From Alphaproteobacteria bacterium (GTDB lineage: Bacteria > Pseudomonadota > Alphaproteobacteria > RF32 > CAG-239), in contig JAGCOI010000095.1 of NCBI GenBank assembly GCA_017645485.1, positions 1 through 5,430 of the forward strand: a stretch of DNA of 5,430 nucleotides. Direction: 5' to 3'. Shown here piece after piece: positions 1 to 5,430 of the stretch. The position numbers and the translations under genes are program-made. The notes below the pieces were generated by a model. The model had not been told where the DNA came from. It saw only the letters and a list, made by a program, of their open reading frames with translations, and made no database searches. Position 1 is the first letter of the stretch, and the number at the start of each line of letters is the position of its first letter.

Positions 1-38
1 CCTCTTTTGTGTGTCTGTATATCAGATCGATCGAAAAC

Positions 39-43
39 GGAGG
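39..43 (+). promoter_or_regulatory. Ribosome binding site deciding the sigma factor start
   Basis: GGAGG sits 8 bases before ATG 52. It is the reason for preferring this start over a 15-residue longer TTG start at base 7. No convincing -10/-35 pair is visible in the 51 bases upstream. Confidence 0.75.
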
Positions 44-51
44 ATGCGTGG

Positions 52-537
52 ATGGATCGCGAAGGACATTTCCTGGAGACAGTTCGGAAAACCAGGAACA
101 GGATGTACCGGGTCGCAATGAGCTATCTGCATGCCGAGGCGGACGCCGAGGATGCGGTTTCAGCTGCGATTGAGGCAGCATGGAATCACCTGGGGCAGAT
201 TCGGAATCCGGACATGCTGGGCACCTATCTGGTCCGCTGCGTGATCAACAGCGCGAAGAACGAGCTGCGGAGGAGAAAACGGCTTGTTCCGCTGGAGACC
301 GTTCAGGGAAGCCTGGTTGCGGAGAAGACTGGGGACCGGCTGTTTGAGTATATCTGCGGGCTGGAGGATAAATACCGGATCCCGCTGATACTCAAAATGC
401 AGGAGCGCATGACCGAACAGGAGATTAGCTCCGTGCTCAGGGTTCCCCGGGGAACGGTTTCTTCCCGCATAAACCACGCATTGAAGATACTGAAGGATCA
501 GATGACAAAGGAGGGCCTGAATCATGCTGAAGAATGA
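52..537 (+). CDS. ECF-type RNA polymerase sigma-70 family sigma factor
   Basis: This 161-aa protein should bind core RNA polymerase in the cytoplasm and direct it to a small set of promoters, as extracytoplasmic-function sigma factors do. Region 2 spans roughly residues 19-77: an AEDAV motif lies at 32-36 and a basic YLVRCVINSAKNELRRRKR segment ends it (region 2.4-like). Region 4 spans roughly 100-155: the typical L-x-x-K-Y-R start is at 104-109, EISSVL at 124-129, and the helix-turn-helix signature GTVSSR at 134-139. There is no region 3, and the length is normal for the family. ATG 52 is chosen because GGAGG lies 8 bases upstream; the frame is open to the window edge, with a possible TTG at 7, but that start has no visible site. 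The stop overlaps a following ATG at 524, the usual arrangement for an ECF sigma and its anti-sigma gene, but no anti-sigma follows here. Leucine codons are 13 CTG of 17, with no TTA, unlike everything downstream. The family call is firm; the ECF subgroup is not known. Confidence 0.93.
   Translation: MDREGHFLETVRKTRNRMYRVAMSYLHAEADAEDAVSAAIEAAWNHLGQIRNPDMLGTYLVRCVINSAKNELRRRKRLVPLETVQGSLVAEKTGDRLFEYICGLEDKYRIPLILKMQERMTEQEISSVLRVPRGTVSSRINHALKILKDQMTKEGLNHAEE
507..515 (+). promoter_or_regulatory. Ribosome binding site inside the end of the sigma gene
   Basis: AAAGGAGGG lies within the last codons of the sigma factor gene, 8 bases before ATG 524. It is a strong Shine-Dalgarno, showing that a second gene coupled to the sigma factor originally began at 524, whatever its present downstream sequence. 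Confidence 0.7.
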
Positions 538-673
538 TATTGAAAAAACGCTGCAAATGCAGGCGCATACGATTGATATGCTTAAAGCCGTATTGATTGA
601 GTTGAAGGCTCTGGAGTTTTTGCAAGATAATTGCGCGAGCTTTGTGATGAAAAAGGAGGCTCAAGAACAATGA
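524..673 (+). CDS. 49-aa overlapping ORF, probably a chimeric fusion of two gene ends
   Basis: The frame starts at ATG 524 with a strong ribosome binding site, overlaps the sigma stop by 14 bases, and ends at TGA 671, which overlaps the ATG of the next gene (ATGA). Residues 1-11 (MLKNDIEKTLQ) look like the start of a protein encoded after a Firmicutes ECF sigma factor, usually an anti-sigma or membrane regulator. Residues 12-49 look different: an amphipathic helix (around QAHTIDMLKAVLIELKALE) and a charged tail, like the C-terminus of a larger protein. Both ends have good translation signals that fit different operons, and the codon style changes within the frame. The best reading is that the first codons of one gene were joined in frame to the last codons of another, by assembly error or real recombination. 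It could instead be a genuine small helical protein. It has no signal peptide or membrane segment. No function can be assigned. Confidence 0.5.
   Translation: MLKNDIEKTLQMQAHTIDMLKAVLIELKALEFLQDNCASFVMKKEAQEQ
538..581. other. Compositional breakpoint (possible contig chimera or insertion boundary)
   Basis: Codon and base composition switch across this interval. Upstream, the sigma gene uses CTG for 13 of 17 leucines and TTG/TTA once. Downstream, the 670-1404 gene uses TTG or TTA for 15 of 22 and CTG once. Sampled 60-base lines give 52% and 58% GC upstream (61-120, 241-300), 40% at 541-600 and 30% at 781-840. The last CTG codons of the upstream style are at 527 and 551, and the first CTT is at 581, which brackets the joint only roughly. 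No insertion-sequence end, tRNA or attachment-site repeat was found here. Confidence 0.5.
653..659 (+). promoter_or_regulatory. Ribosome binding site for the 244-aa exported protein
   Basis: AAGGAGG lies 10 bases before ATG 670. It fixes that start rather than the in-frame ATG at 631, which would place 13 extra polar residues ahead of a clean signal peptide. Confidence 0.75.
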
Positions 674-1404
674 AAAAGAAAGGATTGATATTTGCCGTTT
701 TCTTTTTTGCGGTTTGTTTGACAAGCTTTCCGTCAAAAGCCGATATTGAAGCCTTGCAACCGATTATTACCACAATAATGGATTTGGTGGAACAGGCCAA
801 AGAAAAAATTTTAAAAGTCAAAGGTTTGCAACTTAAAAAAGACGAGCTGATGGCCAATGCGGATAAATACAGCGACAAAGTGAAAGAAGGCAAAAAGAAG
901 TTTGCAAATCCCAAAGAAAAAGCCAGTGGGATGAAAGGTGACGCACTTGGTAAGGCAAAGGGATTTTTAGGCGGTAAAAATAAAAGAAAAAACAACAATG
1001 AGAGTACGGAATTTGCGAGTTTGGATAAGACTTTTGACGGTTCAAAAGATGATGATGAAATGAGCGAAGATATTAATAATACATATGTGCGCAAGCAAGG
1101 TTCCGACTCTATTTCATCACAAAACGAGTTGTCTGCCAACACTAACCGAAAAATAGGGCTTGATTGTGCCGATATGTATGGCAAGGCGCTTGTTTTAAGG
1201 CTTGATTTGCAGGCTGAAAAAGACGAGTTTGAATTGCCGGAATCGGTTGATAAGGCGACAAAACTTTATGAAGATGTTAAAATCAGGTCGATGAAACGGC
1301 AAAACAGTATTTTGGAAATGGAAGGCGGATTGGCGCGTGTTGAGCACACCAGAGCGTTGGAAACACAAGACGGGGCGCAAAAAACGGAGGCGGAAAATGA
1401 ATAA
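670..1404 (+). CDS. Exported lysine-rich helical protein, unknown function
   Basis: This is a 244-aa protein with a clear Sec signal peptide: MKKK, a hydrophobic core from about 5 to 17, and an S-K-A cleavage site after residue 24. The mature protein should therefore be periplasmic or outside the cell. Residues 25-77 form charged amphipathic helix. Residues 78-112 are a low-complexity basic stretch rich in Lys, Gly and Asn, followed by an acidic run at 126-135 (KDDDEMSEDI). A helical C-terminal part covers about 158-244. The mature chain has one cysteine, Cys166, so no internal disulfide; Cys16 lies in the signal core without a proper lipobox. No family is recognised. The stop of the preceding frame overlaps its ATG, and its own end overlaps the next gene by 8 bases, so it belongs to a coupled operon with the two larger exported proteins. 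It may be a small periplasmic partner of them; a distant VirB5-like role is possible but its N-terminus lacks the FDGxNxV motif of the others. Confidence 0.8.
   Translation: MKKKGLIFAVFFFAVCLTSFPSKADIEALQPIITTIMDLVEQAKEKILKVKGLQLKKDELMANADKYSDKVKEGKKKFANPKEKASGMKGDALGKAKGFLGGKNKRKNNNESTEFASLDKTFDGSKDDDEMSEDINNTYVRKQGSDSISSQNELSANTNRKIGLDCADMYGKALVLRLDLQAEKDEFELPESVDKATKLYEDVKIRSMKRQNSILEMEGGLARVEHTRALETQDGAQKTEAENE
1386..1390 (+). promoter_or_regulatory. Ribosome binding site for the 411-aa exported protein
   Basis: GGAGG sits 6 bases before ATG 1397, within the final codons of the upstream gene. It selects ATG 1397, which begins a signal peptide, over the in-frame ATG at 1337 that would bury the signal 20 residues in. 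Confidence 0.75.
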
Positions 1405-2632
1405 GACGTTTTTTACGGGCTTTTTTGCATGTGTGTTTTTGTTTTCGCTGAATATTCGGGCGCAAATAAAATTTGATGGCTCAAATGCCGTCGGTCAAGG
1501 CATCGGGAGTGCCGTTACGCAAGCCGAGTCCGGCTTAAAACAGGTAAATTCGGCTGCCAAATCGTTTGAGGAGCAAATTAAAGGCAATCCGATTAAAGTA
1601 AACTATGAAACATTTATGGCAATGAGAAGCAATATCGGCGAAACGGTATCCGCAGGCGCGGAAGAATACGGCAGCGGCCTTGCCGAGAAGGCGGGGATAG
1701 GTGAAGCCTATATTTCAAATCCGGCTTCGATTACGGGCGAATATGAGGCAAAGATGGATGCGTTGGCCTCTTCGGATTTGGCCTCGACCGCGACACTGAC
1801 CAAACAAAGAGATGCGCTTAAAAAGCAGATGGATACGCGCAAAACTACGGTCGGCGAGGAGTTGGCGGCGCGTATTCGGCAGACACGGGAAAATATTGAT
1901 ATCGGTCAGGAAATGTATGATATTGCGGACACCGATGAAAAACGGCAGATGGCACTTGGTGCTATGGCAACTTCACAGGCGGAACTTGAACAACTTAATG
2001 CAGATTTTAAAGGGCTTAGTGATGATGACAGTGCTTATTTAAAAACAGATGAGGAATATGCAAGCTTAAAAGAACAATATGACGAAACGGAAGCCATGCT
2101 TGCCGAGGCGTTGGAGCGCAAGGCGCAAAGTTCGTTTAAGCTCAATTCGATGTTTGCAAACAGTACGGTTAAAAAATCGAAAGAGGAAAAAAAGGCCGAT
2201 TATCAGGCTGTCGGCGACAGTAATTTTGTGAGCCCCGATGAGCCGCTTGTGAACACGACGGTTCAACGCATTGAAGATGAGCGTAATAAAAATTTGGTTG
2301 AAGCCGTGATTTCGGCCTATGCGGCGGTGGTGCGTACAAGAGCTTCAAACACTAAGATTGAGGACAAAACGGAGCAGGTTTCGGATAATGCAATGGAGGC
2401 CGATTATGATATGACGGCGAACCGTTTGGCAAGCGAACAGATTATTGATAAAATCAAAAGGCTCGGCGAAAGACTGGATATTGAAGTTCAGGACTTAAAG
2501 CTTGCAACGGCCGGCAATATGAAAAACCAAGGGTTTAAGATGAATAACCCGAATAAAAATCCGTCGGAACTTTATTTTGATGATTATGTTTTAACCGAAG
2601 ATGAACTCAAAAACAAAGGATTCGGCAGATAA
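1397..2632 (+). CDS. Exported coiled-coil protein, possibly VirB5/TrbJ-like
   Basis: This is a 411-aa protein. Residues 1-22 are a signal peptide: N-terminal Lys3, a Phe-rich core, and probable cleavage after N-I-R-A. The mature protein has no cysteine, and Cys12 is not in a good lipobox. Directly after cleavage comes QIKFDGSNAVGQGIG (23-37), then an Ala/Gln/Lys helical stretch. In TrbJ and VirB5 proteins, as recalled, a similar hydrophobic-Asp-x-x-Asn segment opens the mature chain before long helices. Residues about 115-250 are strongly coiled-coil-like, rich in Glu, Lys, Gln, Ala and Leu with few helix breakers. A second helical block covers about 305-375, and the tail is Asn/Lys/Asp rich. 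It overlaps the upstream gene by 8 bases and is followed after 11 bases by a larger exported protein sharing FDGxNxV. Export and coiled coil are well supported. A pilus-tip or T4SS periplasmic role is inference; a general envelope scaffold is the alternative. Confidence 0.82.
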   Translation: MNKTFFTGFFACVFLFSLNIRAQIKFDGSNAVGQGIGSAVTQAESGLKQVNSAAKSFEEQIKGNPIKVNYETFMAMRSNIGETVSAGAEEYGSGLAEKAGIGEAYISNPASITGEYEAKMDALASSDLASTATLTKQRDALKKQMDTRKTTVGEELAARIRQTRENIDIGQEMYDIADTDEKRQMALGAMATSQAELEQLNADFKGLSDDDSAYLKTDEEYASLKEQYDETEAMLAEALERKAQSSFKLNSMFANSTVKKSKEEKKADYQAVGDSNFVSPDEPLVNTTVQRIEDERNKNLVEAVISAYAAVVRTRASNTKIEDKTEQVSDNAMEADYDMTANRLASEQIIDKIKRLGERLDIEVQDLKLATAGNMKNQGFKMNNPNKNPSELYFDDYVLTEDELKNKGFGR

Positions 2633-2636
2633 GGAG
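2630..2636 (+). promoter_or_regulatory. Ribosome binding site overlapping the upstream stop codon
   Basis: TAAGGAG contains the stop of the 411-aa gene itself. It lies 7 bases before ATG 2644 and only 4 before GTG 2641, so the ATG is the better start. The arrangement implies translational coupling. Confidence 0.7.
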
Positions 2637-2643
2637 AACGGTG

Positions 2644-5430
2644 ATGACGAAAAGAAGAATCATTTTAAGTTTGTTACTTTCGATATTTTACAGCACAAGT
2701 GCCGTTTCGTTTGTGTATTTTCCATGTTCGGTTTGTCCGGAGTTTGACGGTGTGAATGACGTTATTGCAACGGGTAAAGGGGCACTTAAAAAAGTGCGTA
2801 CAAAAGCGGATGAATTGCAGGAAATAAAAGATGAGACTTTGGGCGAAATAACATCACTCGGCGAATTTACGGATATGGATACGGGGGATTCATCTTTTCA
2901 AAAACCGGAAGATGAGTCGAGTTTGCCCGGTGCAAAAACAATCAGAAAGTCTGATTTAGCCGATATTCATGACGCGCAATCGGTTGCAAATATATATGAA
3001 ACAATTAATTTGCAGTATCCGGTTGAGTTGTTTGAACAATTTCCGATTGAGCAAAGGGAAGCTTTAATAGAAGAATATAACAAGAAAAGGGTTGAGTTTG
3101 CCAACGATACGATGATGGAACTGTATGTGGCCATTCGCGATTTGGAAAAGAACAGATTGCCCGCAATGAAAGAAGAAGTTGAAGCATTGTCCGCCTGTTT
3201 TGTTGAAGGTAAAGACGGTGACAGTGCGCTTTGCGAAAGCAAATCTTCACCGGAAGATGAGGTCGGCAACTGGACAAACAAATATAAGCTTGAAGCGCTT
3301 TATGATGTTTATTTGCGGACATTACAGGAATTGACGGCCATGAAGGTGATGTATTACAGCGCAACAGCCGTTCAAAAAGGACTTGAGCCGTTTAATAAAG
3401 ATGAGGCGCACGGAGTTGAGGAAAGTTCGGATAAGCAATCAAATGTGATGATTTTTGAGATAAATCAAAAAGCAGGCTTTGCCCAGATGAATAAGGTCAA
3501 CAGTTTGGTTTCGGGCGGCGTGATGACAATTGAAGAAGAAAAAAAGCCGGCCGAAGCAAAGTCGAAAGCAGGTTCGAATATGCTTGTTAAAAGCACGACG
3601 GAATTTAAGGAAAAAACACCTTTTGCAGGGGCAGAGGAAAATTTGCAGGCCCTGCCGATTTTGGACGGTATTTATAATCTGTTAAATGAAGCTTTGTCTT
3701 TGCACAATATTAAGCAATCAATGCCGGAGTTGAGAAAGCCATTTTTGGAGACCGAAAAAATGCGGGCACTGCACAGTGTTGCCATCGGGCGACTTGTTGA
3801 GGCCGAAAAAGATGCTTCGACCTATTTTTCAAACTATTATAATGATGCAAACAACTTATGGTTCGGCAAAGGGTGTGCTTTGGAATATAAAGAGCTTGGT
3901 TTTGCATGTCCGAATATAACGGGATGTAAGACAGAAAAAGAATATGTGCCGACAGGTAAACATGTGATTTTATGCAGTGATGATTTGTTCGCTGTGACCG
4001 ATTATGTGAAAAAAAGAGGTCTTTCAAAGTGGGCAATTGAGGCATATCGGGAATCAAAAGCAAAACAAGTTCTTGATTTGAACCCCGATGATTTGGGCTC
4101 GGCGGTTATGGATTTTGATATGGATACAAGTACGCCTGATTTGGATGAAGGTGTTGATGTTGCCAATATTGCCGGTTCTGACGAATTGGTTTCGGAATCT
4201 GACAGTGAGGGGGCAACAGATACTTTGCGCGAGCAAAACTTAAACAGATGGCAAATCGGGGCTTTGGCCGCACAAAAAATCGTTGGCGCAGATATGTCGA
4301 GCGGACATAGTGAATTCAGCCTTAAAGAAAAGTATCCTCTTTGGAATGATGAAAAACAATTTTATGATCAATATTTGCGTGAAAAATATAAAAATATCGT
4401 GCTCTATTTTAAGACACCGAAGCTTAAAAAATTGGTTTATGACATCGCTTCGTCTTTAACCGACGAAATAACGATAGATGAAAATGCCGTCAATACATAT
4501 AAAACGACACGCAACAATCAGGCCAAAAGAGCCGTTAATGATGATTGTTATACGGTTGATGCTGCCGGTAACACACAATATAATGCCTCATGTGCCGATG
4601 CTATTAATAAACGTGCAAAAACGGACATAGACAATTATGCAGCTAAGCTTGAACGCGAATTAAACAACGCCAAAACAAATGCCAAAGCAAGTATTAAAGA
4701 GGCAAAAGCCGGTTTTGAAAAAATTTTGAACGCGTTTGAAGATGCGGTTCCGGTTGAAATTGCCGAGCAAAGAATTGCGGCAGAAAAAAACGATTTTGAA
4801 GAAGGTTATGCCGCTCAAGAAGAAGCATATCTTGTTAAAAGACAAGAATATGTTGATGAACTTGACAATGTTATGAATGAATTAAACGGGCTTAAAAAAG
4901 AATATAACGATTTGATGGGCATTAAAAAAGATGCCGAAGCAGAGGTGGCCGCGCAAGATGATATGATTGCACTTTCCGCAAAGAAAGCGGCGGAAAATAC
5001 GGAGACCGAGTATGTGAGCGGTATTCCCGAAACAGCGCAAAAAACAAAAGTTGAAAAAACGGCAGAGGCCGAAAAGGCTTTCAAAGAAGCAAAGTCTAAG
5101 CTGGCAAATCTGAACGCCCTGCAGGCACAAGCTGATGCGTACAGACAAGATATTAAAGATATTGATGAAAATTTGAAAGTATTGAAACAACAATATATTA
5201 AAGAGGCCGTTCAAAGAGAACAAAAAGAAATTGAAGATATGGACAATGCCATCGAAGGCAGAGAAAACGCATTTAAGCTTATTGAACTTGTTTCGTGGGT
5301 GGATGGTACATCGGAGACGGAAAGCAAAATTTTTGACCTTTCGGTTAATATATTTAAAACGTTTCAAGAGCGTGCCATTGAAGAAGTTAATGCCGCATAT
5401 GATAAAATTGAGGCTTTGGGTGAACAAAAA
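2644..5430 (+). CDS. Very large exported coiled-coil protein with paired cysteines (3' end outside window)
   Basis: The frame is open for 929 codons from ATG 2644 to the last base with no stop, so the C-terminus is missing. Residues 1-20 or 1-22 form a signal peptide (MTKRR, then a Leu/Ile core). The mature start holds a CSVC pair (28 and 31) and EFDGVNDV (33-40), the FDGxNxV motif shared with the preceding gene. A helical domain covers about 120-255, an acidic disordered-looking linker about 480-525 (many Asp/Glu/Ser), and a mixed region about 530-620. From about 655 to the edge the chain is nearly continuous coiled coil, broken near 790-797 (YVSGIPET). Ten cysteines fall in close groups (28/31, 185/197, 411/422/428/444, 635/650), which fits disulfides in an oxidising compartment. 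No enzymatic motif or clear transmembrane segment after the signal was seen. It is last of the visible coupled genes. A periplasmic or surface structural role is likely; a T4SS/pilus link is inferred from the motif alone. Confidence 0.85.
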   Translation, partial: MTKRRIILSLLLSIFYSTSAVSFVYFPCSVCPEFDGVNDVIATGKGALKKVRTKADELQEIKDETLGEITSLGEFTDMDTGDSSFQKPEDESSLPGAKTIRKSDLADIHDAQSVANIYETINLQYPVELFEQFPIEQREALIEEYNKKRVEFANDTMMELYVAIRDLEKNRLPAMKEEVEALSACFVEGKDGDSALCESKSSPEDEVGNWTNKYKLEALYDVYLRTLQELTAMKVMYYSATAVQKGLEPFNKDEAHGVEESSDKQSNVMIFEINQKAGFAQMNKVNSLVSGGVMTIEEEKKPAEAKSKAGSNMLVKSTTEFKEKTPFAGAEENLQALPILDGIYNLLNEALSLHNIKQSMPELRKPFLETEKMRALHSVAIGRLVEAEKDASTYFSNYYNDANNLWFGKGCALEYKELGFACPNITGCKTEKEYVPTGKHVILCSDDLFAVTDYVKKRGLSKWAIEAYRESKAKQVLDLNPDDLGSAVMDFDMDTSTPDLDEGVDVANIAGSDELVSESDSEGATDTLREQNLNRWQIGALAAQKIVGADMSSGHSEFSLKEKYPLWNDEKQFYDQYLREKYKNIVLYFKTPKLKKLVYDIASSLTDEITIDENAVNTYKTTRNNQAKRAVNDDCYTVDAAGNTQYNASCADAINKRAKTDIDNYAAKLERELNNAKTNAKASIKEAKAGFEKILNAFEDAVPVEIAEQRIAAEKNDFEEGYAAQEEAYLVKRQEYVDELDNVMNELNGLKKEYNDLMGIKKDAEAEVAAQDDMIALSAKKAAENTETEYVSGIPETAQKTKVEKTAEAEKAFKEAKSKLANLNALQAQADAYRQDIKDIDENLKVLKQQYIKEAVQREQKEIEDMDNAIEGRENAFKLIELVSWVDGTSETESKIFDLSVNIFKTFQERAIEEVNAAYDKIEALGEQK

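Noticed and set aside
7..51. TTG-initiated 15-residue N-terminal extension of the sigma factor
   Set aside because: No ribosome binding site is visible before base 7, while ATG 52 has GGAGG at ideal spacing and gives the usual ECF length.
442..455. Perfect 14-base palindrome GTTCCCCGGGGAAC
   Set aside because: It lies inside the region 4 coding sequence of the sigma factor and encodes residues before the conserved GTVSSR motif. No U-tract or operator context is present, so chance within GC-rich coding DNA is enough.
670..741. Possible lipoprotein signal (Cys16) in the 244-aa protein
   Set aside because: The residues before the cysteine (F-A-V) do not match a lipobox, and a good signal peptidase I site (S-K-A) follows at residues 22-24.
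582..1184. Reverse-strand open frame of 200 codons, and other minus-strand frames across the operon
   Set aside because: They lie opposite well-supported coupled genes, have no ribosome binding sites seen, and their Ser/Phe/Leu-rich composition is what the complement of Glu/Lys-rich coding sequence produces.
1337..1396. Upstream ATG extension of the 411-aa gene
   Set aside because: It would put 20 charged residues before the signal peptide and lacks the GGAGG spacing seen for ATG 1397.
4111..4146. EF-hand-like DxDxD pattern in the large protein (residues 490-501)
   Set aside because: The central glycine is missing, position 9 is proline and the segment sits in an acidic low-complexity linker without flanking EF-hand helices.

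Overview
The window appears to join two kinds of DNA. Bases 1 to about 540 hold one small ECF-type sigma-70 gene. It is rich in CTG leucine and CGG arginine codons; two hand-counted 60-base lines gave about 52% and 58% GC. The style recalls Clostridia/Lachnospiraceae-type Firmicutes, but that assignment is from memory and is weak. From about 580 onward the DNA is AT-richer (one sampled line is 30% GC), and leucine use switches to TTG, CTT and TTA. This second part carries three consecutive genes for exported, helical, coiled-coil-rich proteins, which fits a low-GC Gram-negative, possibly an uncultured gut or host-associated alphaproteobacterium. That host guess is inference only.

Layout: a sigma factor (52-537) has a good ribosome binding site. 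A 49-codon frame (524-673) overlaps its end, begins like the next gene of a Firmicutes sigma/anti-sigma operon, and ends as the tail of a gene coupled to the AT-rich operon; the compositional switch falls inside it. Then come three signal-peptide proteins: a 244-aa lysine-rich protein (670-1404), a 411-aa coiled-coil protein (1397-2632), and a very long protein of at least 929 aa (2644 to the window end, no stop). All are on the + strand, with overlaps or gaps of a few bases and a Shine-Dalgarno at each junction, so they read as one translationally coupled operon.

None of the three exported proteins is recognised with certainty. Two share an FDGxNxV motif just after the signal peptide, followed by a helical stretch. 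This recalls the mature N-terminus of VirB5/TrbJ-type proteins of conjugative type IV secretion systems (minor pilus or pilus-tip components). The working hypothesis is a divergent set of periplasmic or pilus-associated T4SS accessory proteins. The main alternative is an unrelated envelope coiled-coil complex. The sigma gene should not be assumed to regulate this operon, because the junction may be an assembly chimera or a recent insertion boundary.

No RNA genes, insertion-sequence ends, CRISPR arrays or convincing terminators were seen. No intergenic gap in the window exceeds 51 bases.
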